A stretch of DNA of 64,000 nucleotides from Metellina segmentata (Eukaryota; Arthropoda; Arachnida; Araneae; Tetragnathidae), in assembly GCA_947359465.1 (NCBI GenBank), contig OX375879.1, positions 94,559,630 through 94,623,629 of the forward strand, in the 5' to 3' direction. The number at the start of each line of letters is the position of its first letter. The first letter of the stretch is position 1. The notes under the pieces are model-generated. The model saw only the letters and a list, made by a program, of their open reading frames with translations, searched no databases and had not been told where the DNA came from. The translations under genes were made by a program, and so were the position numbers. Shown one piece after another: positions 27,001 through 32,287 of the stretch.

Positions 27001-30000
27001 AGCGATCAACGGGAGGAGCCCCCTAGTACTGCATGTAAGTACAAAATGTAGACAAAATTGTTATTCATTGTCATTAAATTACCTTACATATTGAAGCAAA
27101 ATTCGTTTTTATACTAAAAAATAACCTTTTCATCGTGAATTATCTAATTATCTGGATGGGGTCTGGTCCCAATTGATCCGAATAATTGGAGTTCTACTAT
27201 ATTTATATTCAAAGAATTATATTATAATTTGATTTTTTTGTACCTTTTTTATACAACCGATCAATTCAAGTATTCTTTTCATCGTGAATTATCAAATTTT
27301 CCAGATGGGGTCTGGTCACAATTAATCCGGATAATTGGAGTTTTACTGTATTTATATTCAAAGAATTATATTATAGTTTGACTTGTACCTTTTTTATACA
27401 ACTGATCAATTCAAGTAGTGACTAAACGTTTGACTAAATTCTTACCAGTAATCGACTTTTGCTAAAAGTTTTTCAATGAAATAAAATCTTGTTATATTGA
27501 AATATATTACAATTTTCTCCACAGAGCAACTAAAGGAGATAAAGAGGATAACATTGGCAAGGATACTTTGCGAGACAACAAGATTACGGAAGATTCAACT
27601 GCAACCATTCAAACCACCATCTGCCGAGTAAGTAGTGTTTAAATAGGAATTGCAATGGTTATAATGTATTAAATGATTAATATCAGCAACCTTGCGGTAG
27701 ATTCTCGATTTGTAAGCGTATGGTTTCGAGGCGCTTGGTGCAACTTAAATCTGTCGTTGCCGAAAGTCCTCACGTTGAGTTGGTGTGGAAGTTTGGAAAG
27801 TGGGGTGCCAGCTCAGATGTTGCCTCGTCATCTGACGTGGTTCAAAATTACGTGGCGATACATCGAATGGTATAGGCTGGGACGGTGGTAAATAATTGAA
27901 TGTTCTCGATTTGTCAACCAACGTTTTCCGAGTATTTCTTAGAAAGAATGGGTTTGAAATTTGGCACATTTTTTGTGTCCACCTGTTGTAGAGTGACTAA
28001 AGGCATCGGTCTTACTCATGTGTGGCTCAGTGGATTTTCTCACTGCGCTGGCAAACGTGCAAGCTGTAGACGGCGCAGTTTCGATTCTTGCAACCGACCT
28101 CTCAGTGTATTTCTCTCTACTCTTAATTCAACTTCAACAACTTTCTCTGTGTTAGTAAATACTGGCCCATATCTATTATTATAAAAGGAGTTACATGCGT
28201 GCGTGTGGTGTAGATACAAACCTATTGGACTTAAAGTAATGAAATTTGGCACACAGCTAGTCCTAATTTAACGGGAATTTTGTACGTAGCCTGAATTTAA
28301 AAATTTAATCTAGAACATTTTTTAATGAATTTATGGGCATTTATTTATTATTTGTTTTCCTTAAAATGGCAACAGTGTGAAAAGATCAGATTCTCAAATT
28401 TTCTTTTCATTTCCTGAACACAAATGCTTCCAGCGAAGCGAAACAACATAAATAAAAAATTTTGACTGGCGTTTATTTGTTTTTCATGTCAAGTCCATTA
28501 ATGGCCTTGTCTGTGTTGTGCTGGTGTAACTTGCCCAAAAATAGTCTTTGCGCCATAAAACCCAATTATCTTTATAACGCTGGTAGGCTGAAGATAGATA
28601 GACATTTGGTATTGCATGAGTTAACATCGCACTGAAGCAACGCATTAGTGCATATTATCCAACGGCATATTATCCAACGATCTGGAATCAAAATTTATTT
28701 CAATCCTGTGTAGCAATCTAACTGTTCCATGTGATCAAATTCATAGGTTCTACTTTTATTCATGAAAGAACAAGCTAGCTCGTCATCAAGATATCTCGTC
28801 ATCGCGATAGTATCGATTATTTTATGATGACGTCATCAAAATCTGCTAGCTGATATCAAAATCTAGCTTTCTTCTAATGACGATATATTTCGTCCATCGA
28901 GATCTCTTCAATATTGATAATGACGAGATACCTCGTCGAGACAACCACTAAGAGGGTTAGTTAATAAAGCTAAATTAATTGCCATTTTATTTTCCTTAAA
29001 AGAATGTAAAACTAATTATTTAGTTATTATTTTTTATAAGTTATTAATTATAAAATGTTGACGTGGTTCTTTTTATTTCTGTGTAGCAATCCAGTTGTTT
29101 CTTGCGACCAAATTCACAGGTTCGATTTCTATTTATGGAAAGAATGAGATGCCAAAAAGCAGAAGGTAATTATCTTTTTCAAATCGTCCATTATTGTTGA
29201 CTGAGATACACGCGAAATGTGTGGCTCAAACAGTAGACAACGGTATATTATAAACGAACTAGGGGGCCTGCCCTCGAAATGTGAGCGTTGCTTTGGAAAT
29301 TGAATACCCAGCATGTTGTTTGTGTGTACATTTTCTCAGCACTCAAACGACCCACACTTTTTCATTGAGTTTGTTGCCGAAAGTTGTAGTGCCGAAAGTT
29401 GCCCGTTTTTTAAGGACCGTTTTTTAAATGGCCCTGAAAAGATCCTCCGCTTTCTTTGATTTCTATTATAAACTAACTGCAACAGCTCATTAAAATTTCC
29501 TTTTTTTTTTCAATAAAATTTCATCCGATAACGCTATAAATTCAATCGAAGCGCGAGACTTTGCGATAAACAAACAATCGTACAGTATTGCCAAAACGCG
29601 ATTACAAATAACGTCTTTTTTGTGAGCCACGTTAGAGAATTATATATATAGATGGCATTGTTTTAAAAAGGTTACAGATGAGTTAAAGAGAAGGTAATAT
29701 ATTTTGCAAATACATTTTTATTGAACTGGTTTTCAATGATGCTAAATATCACTAAGTTTCTACATCTGACCAATCCAGTCAGAACATCCTAATTAATTAC
29801 TATCCAAGAATATAGTTATTAACATTGAACTTGATTGTAATGTAATCAAGAGCAGAGATGGCTTAATCTTGTATACAAAAATAAATGAATATCAAAATCA
29901 ATTTTTTGAATAATCGAGTTTTTTAGTTATTTTTAAATTTTTCAAACAATTGAAGAAGAATGTACAGATTATTTATATATGTTTTTCCCCACAAATATTT

Positions 30001-30738
30001 TCCTTAATGACAAAATTCAAATTTTCAAGAAGATCAAAAGTTTCTTGGTGATTTGAATGAGTGCATAATACTTGAAAGTTTAAGATAACATGATCGATCA
30101 CTTGAATAGTGGATAATCCCTTAATTATTTAAAAAATTTCAAAAACTCGAAGATTACCACCTTGAAAAATTTGTGAAAAGTGGCTTATCATTATACTGAA
30201 GACCTTCATTTGTAATTCATCTCAGATCATTGAGATATTTCGAAATATTTTTGATTCCGAATGTAATACATAGTTGCTAAATTGAATTATTTTCATAAAG
30301 AAAATATTTTACATTTAATTTTTTTTTATGCGCTTTTGTTTATTTTTTTACGTTATTCAAAATTTTAATTTATTTATTATTTTGTTTATAAGTTATGTAT
30401 CTGTATTCATACTTCAAGACTTTGTATAATTTACCAACAATGTATACAAATTCATAAATATCCAATTCAAAAGCTTTTATGCTATCAATATATTTTAAAG
30501 CATTTTTTTACCATCATGTTTTAAAAAGTAATAAAGTTTTCATGTCTTTTTCAGTGTGGAATTACAGCATATAATGGCCATTCTGATTTCCGCATTCAGA
30601 TGTTTTTCACAAAGAGACTTTTCACAGTGTGTCTGTAGTGTAAAAAATTTGTACCTTACTCACATCTTATTTAATAAAAAAATTATCAAAACTAACGTGT
30701 GTGGTTTTACTCGAGTCTTTTTTCATTCCACCCTCTAG
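2929..30738 (+). CDS. secreted animal haem peroxidase gene, 12-13 exons
   Basis: This is a gene of the animal (cyclooxygenase-type) haem peroxidase superfamily, closest in layout to arthropod chorion/salivary peroxidases. These use H2O2 to oxidise halides or phenols, for example in cross-linking tyrosines. Exons: 2929-3038, 5838-5937, 7614-7813, 10173-10349, 13091-13252, 15010-15111, 17257-17364, 20201-20336, 21486-21838, 22883-23099, 24321-24490, 27525-27627, and possibly 30555-30738. All have GT donors, AG acceptors and matching phases. Counting from the first visible residue, 645 residues are read: signal peptide, propeptide, then the catalytic domain. Key residues are Gln180, distal His184, calcium ligands Asp185 and T259/Y261/D263/S265, distal Arg323 and proximal His426. 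Ala183, Gln326 and Ser508 replace the residues equivalent to myeloperoxidase Asp94, Glu242 and Asn421. The start codon is not seen and the 3' end is uncertain. Peroxidasin Ig/LRR domains are absent. Confidence 0.9.
3282..4068 (+). mobile_element. MITE, family A copy 1, with 8-bp TSD
   Basis: Long terminal inverted repeats begin GGTACAGCTACACTCTACG at the left and end with the complement CGTAGAGTGTAGCTGTACC at the right, with about 39 bp nearly perfect. They are flanked by the perfect 8-bp direct repeat GAAAGAAA (3274-3281 and 4069-4076). The interior has no transposase. The 8-bp duplication fits hAT, P or Merlin superfamilies. Two more copies lie at 8549-8836 and 8987-9805. Confidence 0.9.
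5838..5937 (+). CDS. peroxidase exon: propeptide segment
   Basis: Bounded by TTGAATAG and GTAAGT, it completes a Ser codon from the previous exon and encodes SGKTSLLPSHIPDRSPEDL followed by QDVYGPRPNREC. It is proline- and charge-rich without a known motif, as expected of the variable prodomain ahead of the conserved peroxidase core. Support comes from phase continuity on both sides rather than from similarity. Confidence 0.65.
5938..7613 (+). other. peroxidase intron with a complete hAT-type MITE
   Basis: Apart from the MITE at 6285-6721, the intron is AT-rich sequence with no coding similarity seen. The sequence near 7117 (TTAACCCTCTGAGC) resembles the end of the palindromic MITE family listed at 8218, but without its partner end. 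Confidence 0.5.
6285..6721. mobile_element. hAT-type MITE with CATCGATG repeats and 8-bp TSD
   Basis: The 437-bp element begins TAGTGATGCGACATCGA and ends TCGATGTCGCATCCCTA, an inverted repeat. It is flanked by the perfect 8-bp direct repeat ATAGGAAT at 6277-6284 and 6722-6729. Inside are about ten copies of ACATCGATGTT or close variants, and an internal copy of the right end (TCGATGTCGCATCCCTA near 6483-6499). The TSD length and terminus are those of hAT elements. No coding sequence is present. Confidence 0.92.
7614..7813 (+). CDS. peroxidase exon: start of the catalytic domain
   Basis: It encodes a Cys-containing segment (CSEGYVSCYY) and then the family landmark YRTLDGTCNNLKNPSWGKAD followed by SCLRRVLPFDYAD. 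The motif YRT-DG-CNNL-NP--G is the signature opening of the animal haem peroxidase core. The acceptor is CCCTCTAG and the donor GTAAGT. Confidence 0.92.
8218..8452. mobile_element. palindromic MITE (GACGAGATATCTCGTC family), copy 1
   Basis: Its ends are AACCCTCC at the left and GGAGGGTTAA at the right. The interior consists of diverged repeats built on the 16-bp palindrome GACGAGATATCTCGTC followed by ATCAAGATCTGGTCAG-like sequence. Related copies lie near 23380-23590, 23752-23938, 28765-28960 and 30728-30955. Confidence 0.7.
8549..8836 (+). mobile_element. MITE, family A copy 2 (short)
   Basis: It starts GGTACAGCTTCAGTCTACG and ends CGTAGACTTATGCTGTGCC, with the family A interior reduced to about 290 bp. 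It retains subterminal sequence such as GCGCCAAGGCCGTTGCCA. The flanks do not show a perfect 8-bp repeat. It is a deletion derivative of the same family as 3282-4068. Confidence 0.75.
8987..9805 (-). mobile_element. MITE, family A copy 3 (reverse orientation)
   Basis: The left end reads GGTTCAGCTATAGTCTACG and the right end CGTAGAGTGTAGCTGTACC. The interior matches the reverse complement of the 3282-4068 copy; for example, the block around CCGTTTGCCGAGGTTACCAT corresponds to ATGGCAACCTCGGCAAACGG there. At about 819 bp it is close to full length for the family. It lies 150 bp from copy 2. No TSD is recognised. Confidence 0.8.
10173..10349 (+). CDS. peroxidase exon: distal histidine
   Basis: It encodes PRISCTGNPLPNPRLISNVF and then HFMEWGQMLAHDLSLNDIF. 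Compared with myeloperoxidase (WGQLLDHD), the Gln and distal His of the active site and the calcium-binding Asp after the His are kept. The position of the haem-ester Asp is Ala (GCT). The 3' half of this exon and its donor are tandemly duplicated just downstream, where the same codon is GAT (Asp). Confidence 0.92.
10276..10605 (+). repeat. 165-bp tandem duplication of half an exon plus intron
   Basis: Positions 10276-10440 and 10441-10605 are copies differing at about seven sites by eye. The unit starts inside the distal-His exon (CACTACTCACTTC), crosses the donor GTAATCT, and continues about 90 bp into the intron. The second copy retains an open frame and donor but has no acceptor. Reading through from copy 1 hits a stop at the donor (GGTAATCTATAA), so copy 2 is not obviously spliceable. 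It encodes LDHD where copy 1 encodes LAHD. Confidence 0.9.
10817..11010 (+). repeat. SINE fragment (body and tail)
   Basis: It contains the conserved middle GGGGTGCCAACTCAGAT, CCTCGTCATCTGACCGTGG and the tail GGACCGTCGTCAATAGCCCG followed by TTAATTAAAAATTACC. The same order occurs at 18318, 19619, 27700 and, complete with a tRNA-like head, at 46920-47241 on the minus strand. Confidence 0.7.
12100..12740. repeat. degenerate tandem array, unit about 170-190 bp
   Basis: Three to four old copies can be aligned by CATCCATTTCAA followed by TTACAA (anchors near 12150, 12336 and 12504, with a weaker one near 12690). TTTAAAGA..TTTTT..GTGTAAAAATG then AGAAATTT..AAATCA/GAACC and CAATGATTCTT follow in order. 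Spacings are 186 and 168 bp, so the array is diverged. It lies in the intron after the distal-His exon and has no coding potential. Confidence 0.65.
13091..13252 (+). CDS. peroxidase exon: Cys-rich loop after the distal His
   Basis: It encodes DYGTEEAIACCNNGPHISDK followed by CMSVAVPPNDPFYSKLGETC and INIVRTIPCKRCSTG. The pattern C-(8-11 residues)-C..V.VP.NDPF and the later Cys residues are typical of the disulphide-bearing segment between the distal His and the calcium loop. The acceptor is ATTTTAG and the donor GTAAGT. Confidence 0.92.
13439..13988 (-). pseudogene. Tc1-like transposase remnant
   Basis: Minus-strand reading from about 13975 gives VWGCFSWYGPGPLHVVPGQL, then IWQFFG, the catalytic-Asp block FQDDNASCHVAASVKQWYQ, a frameshifted LPWPAQSLDLHPI and a C-terminal ELERRLPTREPCPKS..AVYQNL. 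This is the C-terminal half of a Tc1 transposase with at least two frameshifts. A short inverted pair brackets it: CTACCCTACAATAATGGACC (13439) and GGTCCATTAATGTAGGGTAG (13969). The N-terminal domain is missing. Confidence 0.85.
14406..14751. mobile_element. pogo/Tc1-type MITE
   Basis: The left end CAGTACAAAGTCC..AATCCGGAATTGTCC and right end GGATGATTCCGGATTTGGGA followed by CTTTGTACTG form about 30-bp inverted repeats. TA precedes the left end, and TTA follows the right end, so the TA duplication is slightly decayed. The length is about 346 bp, with a poly-G tract and no coding sequence. Confidence 0.75.
15010..15111 (+). CDS. peroxidase exon: calcium-binding loop
   Basis: It encodes GKRVHWNQNTAYHDLSLVYG followed by STEDAAQKLRSGDRG. 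NQ-T-Y-D-S-VYGS is the conserved calcium loop of the family. Thr259, Tyr261, Asp263 and Ser265 correspond to myeloperoxidase Thr168, Phe170, Asp172 and Ser174, so the structural calcium site is expected to be intact. Confidence 0.92.
15112..17256 (+). other. peroxidase intron, no other feature seen
   Basis: This is AT-rich intron. Short open frames near 15678-15924 occur on both strands and show no recognisable similarity. No inverted or tandem repeat was noticed. Confidence 0.5.
17257..17364 (+). CDS. peroxidase exon: linker before the catalytic Arg
   Basis: It encodes GMLDVEYNRKSGPMPPTVSV and EELCISPHREKACYKTG. It joins in frame to GDQRANQ in the next exon, with the usual C--TGD-R spacing. 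The acceptor is TTATGCAG and the donor GTAAGT. Confidence 0.9.
17517..17991 (+). mobile_element. short non-autonomous Helitron (family 2)
   Basis: It begins TCTCTCTATATTTAAAAA directly after A, and ends GCGTCGAGCCCCCTAG directly before T, as expected for Helitron insertion between A and T with a 5'-TC and 3'-CTAG end. Internal blocks (GAGAAAGTACAGATCAGAAA, GTTATTAGTTTAGGGCGCAT, CGCTGTGACGTCATGGACC) recur at 26593, 45480, 47270 and 61380. It is 475 bp long with no RepHel coding sequence. Confidence 0.85.
18318..18520 (+). repeat. SINE fragment (body and tail)
   Basis: GTGGTGTGGAAGTTTGGAGA is followed by GCCTCGTCATGTCACCGTGG, TCAAAATTACGTGGTGTTGT, GGACCGTCGTCAAAAACCCG and a GTTAATTAAAACGCCTACC tail. 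It is the same family as the full minus-strand copy at 46920-47241. The tRNA-like head is missing. Confidence 0.75.
18676..18765 (-). repeat. SINE tail fragment
   Basis: GTAGGTAGGTAGTTGAATTA followed by ACGTCGCACTGG..CACGGGCTATTG is the reverse complement of the SINE 3' end (CAATAGCCCG..TTAATTAACTACCTACC). Confidence 0.6.
18865..18960 (+). repeat. tRNA-derived SINE head, second family
   Basis: GTAGCGGCTTAGGGTGTTTT followed by GCTCACTGTCCTAGCAA and GGTAGCGCCGTTTCGATTTC resembles a tRNA with A-box and B-box (TTTCGATTC) promoters. It matches the copy at 27998-28110. There is no pairing acceptor stem, so it is a SINE rather than a working tRNA gene. Confidence 0.5.
19072..19215. repeat. 20-bp minisatellite, about 7 copies
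   Basis: The unit is GAAATAGAGTGGTCGTGTTG with variants (GAAATGTAGTGGTCGTATTG, AAAATGGAGTGGTCATGTTG). Copies are in register every 20 bp. It gives a repetitive open frame on the minus strand that should not be taken as a gene. Confidence 0.85.
19619..19775 (+). repeat. SINE fragment (tail)
   Basis: It carries GGGGTGCCAGCTCAGGTGTT, GACCATGGTTCAAAATTACC and TTAATTAACTGCCTACCTACC-like sequence. It is a diverged 3' part of the SINE family seen complete at 46920-47241. Confidence 0.65.
20201..20336 (+). CDS. peroxidase exon: distal arginine
   Basis: It encodes GDQRANQNPFLLTVHTYLLR followed by HHNFICQELSEINPQWDDER and VYQEA. GD-RAN--P-LT--HT---R-HN is a hallmark block. Arg323 matches myeloperoxidase Arg239 (distal catalytic Arg). 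Gln326 stands where myeloperoxidase has Glu242, which makes the second haem ester. The acceptor is TTTTCCAG and the donor GTTTGT. Confidence 0.93.
20600..20775 (-). pseudogene. mariner-like transposase remnant
   Basis: The minus strand reads KNTFPKRIIFKHGISPTVPL and then IDLTSPDIFLRDYLNERVHA and NKTTTIQQLKQSISEI. This corresponds to the FPGR-IS---W--RSPDL-P-DFFLW--LK--VY--KP-TI--LK--I block around the third catalytic Asp of mariner-type transposases found in arthropods. It is about 55 residues long with decay on both sides. It lies in the intron after the distal-Arg exon. Confidence 0.65.
20960..21075 (-). repeat. SINE tail fragment
   Basis: GGTAGTTAGGTAAGTAGTTA followed by ACTAACGTCG..GCAACACAACGG and TCCGGGATC is a diverged reverse complement of the SINE 3' end. 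Confidence 0.5.
21486..21838 (+). CDS. peroxidase exon: proximal histidine
   Basis: It is the largest exon. It encodes RRINIAIAQAITYGHYLPNV, then VLPGAQYTKYDPELDASIAD, and the proximal ligand block TTFAARYGHTLIPGRI with His426. It continues LRDLFYTPFGFRYGQFDRIA and MTVDRKMKHDVFL. The spacing from the distal His (242 residues) agrees with myeloperoxidase (241). The donor is GTAAGT at 21839. Unspliced reading continues to a stop at 21990, which is intron. Confidence 0.94.
22121..22793. mobile_element. possible pogo/Tigger-type MITE
   Basis: The left end ACAGTGGCTCCTCATTTAAT and the right end TCGTTTAATGAGGAGGGCTT are imperfect inverted repeats. Further internal short repeats around TTTAACGACC occur, such as CATTTAACGACCGATTCCGT at about 22265. 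No coding sequence is seen. The boundaries are approximate. Confidence 0.4.
22883..23099 (+). CDS. peroxidase exon: RGRDHG block
   Basis: It encodes DDVRNYLYRRLYLNQTAGLD then LAAISITRGRDHGIPGYTYY and QSYLFNNTIYSFNDLRKVLP. The family motif DL-A-N-QRGRDHG-P-Y is clear. The Asn that hydrogen-bonds the proximal His (myeloperoxidase Asn421) is Ser508 here, and the Gln before Arg is Thr. The acceptor is TTTCCTAG and the donor GTAAGT. Confidence 0.93.
23380..23590. mobile_element. palindromic MITE family, copy 2 (partial)
   Basis: AAGGTGGTTTCGAAGAGATG at the left is followed by GATGACGAGATCGAGATCTG and a doubled ATCGAGATATCTCGTCA. It belongs to the same family as 8218-8452. The right terminus is not recognised. 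Confidence 0.55.
23752..23938. mobile_element. palindromic MITE family, copy 3
   Basis: It starts AACCCTTCAAGTGGCTTTGA and ends GTCAAAGAGGGTTAA, so the ends form an inverted repeat. Inside are GACGAGATATCTCGTCCATC and ATGACGAGATACCTCGTC. It is about 187 bp and lies 160 bp from copy 2. Confidence 0.65.
24321..24490 (+). CDS. peroxidase exon: GPTFG / GDRYW block
   Basis: It encodes DSVHDVDTYSAGLAEYYVPG followed by GFVGPTFGAVLGQQYKRIKF and GDRYWFEHGQESGSFTP. The sequence DIDLY-GGL-E----GG-VGPTF---I--Q---L--GDRFW-E is the conserved late part of the catalytic domain. The acceptor is ATTTTTAG and the donor GTAAGC. Confidence 0.93.
24491..25921 (+). other. peroxidase intron, no feature recognised
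   Basis: This is AT-rich intron between the GDRYW exon and the Tigger-like element. A short frame at 24855-25037 has no recognisable similarity. Confidence 0.45.
25922..27199 (+). mobile_element. Tigger/jerky-like transposon remnant
   Basis: The left end CAGTAGAACTCCAATTATC and the right end GATCCGAATAATTGGAGTTC followed by TACTA are the inverted repeats of a pogo/Tigger-type element. Near 26012 the frame VNDKNEEDEVSVEDIRNIL, and near 26365-26570 the frame QSASKAFECLDTAGTKMD with later AAWKRVKTAKQLTLNDMFKQ, match the acidic linker and C-terminal tail of jerky-like (CENP-B/DDE_1) transposases. The DDE core is missing. A Helitron (26593-27026) is inserted after the coding end. The open frame 26083-26322 lies in another frame and is not a gene. 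Confidence 0.75.
26593..27026 (+). mobile_element. short non-autonomous Helitron (family 2), nested
   Basis: It begins TCTCTCTATATTAAAAAAAA after A and ends GGAGGAGCCCCCTAG before T. It shares GAGAAAGTACTGATCAGAAA and the TTTATTAAGTGTC block with the other family 2 copies. It lies inside the Tigger-like element, so it is the younger of the two. Confidence 0.82.
27126..27424. repeat. 149-bp tandem duplication over the Tigger right end
   Basis: CTTTTCATCGTGAATTATC starts at 27126 and again at 27275. Both copies run through the element's right terminus (AATTGGAGTT.TACT) into flanking TATTTATATTCAAAGAATTA and on to GATCAATTCAAGTA. The unit therefore spans the transposon end and host flank, so it arose after insertion. 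Confidence 0.8.
27525..27627 (+). CDS. peroxidase exon: LARILCE block
   Basis: It encodes EQLKEIKRITLARILCETTR followed by LRKIQLQPFKPPSAE. It matches the QL-EIR---LARILCDN----IQ--F close of the catalytic domain. The donor is GTAAGT at 27628. Without splicing, a stop (TAA) follows immediately after Glu. That would leave a protein ending in PPSAE, which is possible because the usual final segment is not clearly found. Confidence 0.9.
27700..27870 (+). repeat. SINE fragment (body)
   Basis: TCGATTTGTAAGCGTATGGT, GCAACTTAAATCTGTCGTTG, CTCACGTTGAGTTGGTGTGG and GGGGTGCCAGCTCAGATGTT are in the order seen in the full copy at 46920-47241. The 3' tail is missing. Confidence 0.75.
27998..28110 (+). repeat. 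tRNA-derived SINE head, second family
   Basis: GTGTGGCTCAGTGGATTTTC followed by TCACTGCGCTGGCAAACGTG and GCGCAGTTTCGATTCTTGC has tRNA-like A-box (TGGCTCAGTGG) and B-box (TTTCGATTC) promoter elements but no matching acceptor stem. It resembles 18865-18960. Confidence 0.55.
28172..28480 (+). mobile_element. Helitron 5' end fragment, copy 1 of a pair
   Basis: It begins TCTATTATTATAAAAGGAG after A, a typical Helitron 5' end, then GAAATTTGGCACACAGCTAG. It is nearly identical to 31032-31340 over its whole length (about 309 bp). No CTAG-type 3' end is found nearby. Confidence 0.7.
28765..28960. mobile_element. palindromic MITE family, copy 4
   Basis: CTCGTCATCAAGATATCTCG near the left and ATGACGAGATACCTCGTCGA then CCACTAAGAGGGTTAG at the right place it in the family of 8218-8452. 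It lies between two diverged copies of GTGTAGCAATC..CAAATTCA.AGGTTC (28708 and 29085), which form a local direct repeat. Confidence 0.6.
29259..29652 (-). mobile_element. short non-autonomous Helitron, minus strand
   Basis: On the minus strand it begins TCTATATATATAATTCTCTA after A and ends GAGGGCAGGCCCCCTAG before T, with the GGGC..GCCC stem just upstream of CTAG. It is 394 bp and non-coding. Confidence 0.75.
29653..30554 (+). other. intronic or intergenic, no feature seen
   Basis: This is AT-rich sequence before the possible last peroxidase exon. No repeat or coding similarity was noticed. Confidence 0.4.
30555..30738 (+). CDS. possible last peroxidase exon
   Basis: An acceptor (TTTTTCAG) and a compatible phase allow the frame to continue as DVELQHIMAILISAFRCFSQ to a stop at 30736-30738. 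It contains several Cys and an AATAAA-like string, but lacks the usual NP---C---P--DL ending of the family. I treat it as a candidate only. The true last exon could lie elsewhere, or the protein may end at 27633. Confidence 0.3.
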
Positions 30739-30955
30739 TAGTCTGGACAAGGTATCTTGGCGTTAGAAAAATACTAATCAGACCTTGATGGGTGAAATAT
30801 CTCGTCATTAGAAAACTGACCTGGTCTTGATGATATCATCATAAACAAATTGGCAGCATCTTGATGTCGAGATACTCGTCATTAGCACGATTGGCAGACT
30901 GTGATGGATGAGATATTTTGTTGAAACCACTTGGAGGATTAAGACATAATTTCAA
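30728..30955. mobile_element. palindromic MITE family, copy 5
   Basis: CCACCCTCTAGTAGTCTGGA at the left and CACTTGGAGGATTAAG at the right are the diverged ends. Inside, GAAATATCTCGTCATTAGAA and GTCGAGATACTCGTCATTAG recur. It overlaps the end of the candidate last peroxidase exon, which weakens that exon call. Confidence 0.6.
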
Positions 30956-31031
30956 AATGTCTTCAATGACCTAACATTATTTTTTGTCCTTGTGAATCAC
31001 CTGTAGCGGTACTAGTGTGGATCGACCCATA

Positions 31032-31340
31032 TCTATTATTATAAAAGGAGATACATGCGTGCGTGTGGTGTAGAGACAAACCTATTGGACTTAAAGTAAT
31101 GAAATTTGGCACACAGCTTGTCCTAATTTTACGGGAATTTTGTACGTAACCTGAATTTAAAAATTTAATCTAGAACATTTTTTTAATGAATTTATGGGCA
31201 TTTATTTATTATTTGTTTTCCTTAAAATGGCAACAGTGTGAAAAGATCAGATTCTCATATTTTCCTTTTCATTTCCTGAGCACAAATACTTCCAGCGAAG
31301 CGAAAGAACATAAATAAAAAATTTTGACTGGTGTTTATTT
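31032..31340 (+). mobile_element. Helitron 5' end fragment, copy 2 of a pair
   Basis: It has the same sequence as 28172-28480 apart from scattered substitutions, starting TCTATTATTATAAAAGGAG after A and ending around GACTGGTGTTTATTT. Both copies share the CCCATA upstream. Confidence 0.7.
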
Positions 31341-31732
31341 TTTTTTTTATTCTTTAGTCCAAGTCTCTATCTTCGTGATCGTTAAAGATAGAGTAAAAAC
31401 TTCAACGGATTTGAAATCTGCGGAAAATTTTACACCAGATCGATTCCTTAAATATGAATTTCTTTAAATAAATTTAGTATTTCAGCAAAATATTAAATAA
31501 TATTAAATCATTTATTAATTATTGTAAACAAAATATGCTGAAAATATTCTTTTCATGATATGATTTATGAAACACTTTTCAACAGTGATAATGAAAAAAC
31601 TACAAAATTAGAAACATCAAATGTGTTATATACATATATATATATTTTTTTTTTGCGTTTTGCTATGCAAAATCTCTTATATTTCAACGATATTTGAAAT
31701 GGTCGGTATCAGGTAGTTTTTAATTACCTTCA

Positions 31733-31935
31733 ATATGGAAAAACTTAAGATTGCTTAATTTAAAACCACATTGAAGAAGTTTGCTTTGAAAGTGATCTTT
31801 CCTACCCTAACAGGTTGATCTTCACCTTCATATGGAAATCGTTTCTTTATTTTCCTTGGCATGATGTGAGTTTCAATTGAGAACTCTGGACTGATCTCCA
31901 ATTTGTCTGCCAGCTCTTTTGCATCAGTGGTATTT
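31733..31935 (-). pseudogene. hAT (ZMYM1-like) transposase remnant
   Basis: The minus strand reads TDAKELADKLEISPEFSIET, IMPRKIKKRFPYEGEDQPV and FKANFFNVVLN. This matches the segment A-ELA--LEIEP-FP----R-K--F-YEG-DE-----FKV-FFN-ILD of the ZMYM1-like hAT transposases widespread in animals. It is a single short decayed block. Confidence 0.65.
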
Positions 31936-32092
31936 AATAGAAATTAAAATTTGTTTTTGAAGATTTTTAGTGTGAAACTTTATTGGGGGGATAATATCGA
32001 TATGAAATGAGATATGGGGAGGGATTTCGGTCCTTAATATCATTTGCTATTTTAGGGGAACGTGTCTCAAAAACACGAAAACTTCAAATCGA

Positions 32093-32117
32093 TATATATA
32101 TATATATATTTATATAT
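32093..32117. repeat. (TA)n microsatellite
   Basis: A short TATATA run lies in otherwise AT-rich sequence. Confidence 0.8.
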
Positions 32118-32287
32118 ATCTTTTTATCTTTTTTTTGGGGGGGTGAACCCCTTGGGAAGGCAAAAGATATCAATAAAACGGGTTGAAATTTTTTACACAT
32201 TAGTTTTACGGCATGAGTCAACTTTTCCGCACTATTAGAATGTGATAGCAGAAAAAAAACTTTTTTCGGCACACCCTACTGTATATA

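Noticed and set aside
27998..28110. Possible tRNA gene
   Set aside because: A- and B-box-like strings are present but no acceptor stem or anticodon arm can be formed. Treated as SINE.
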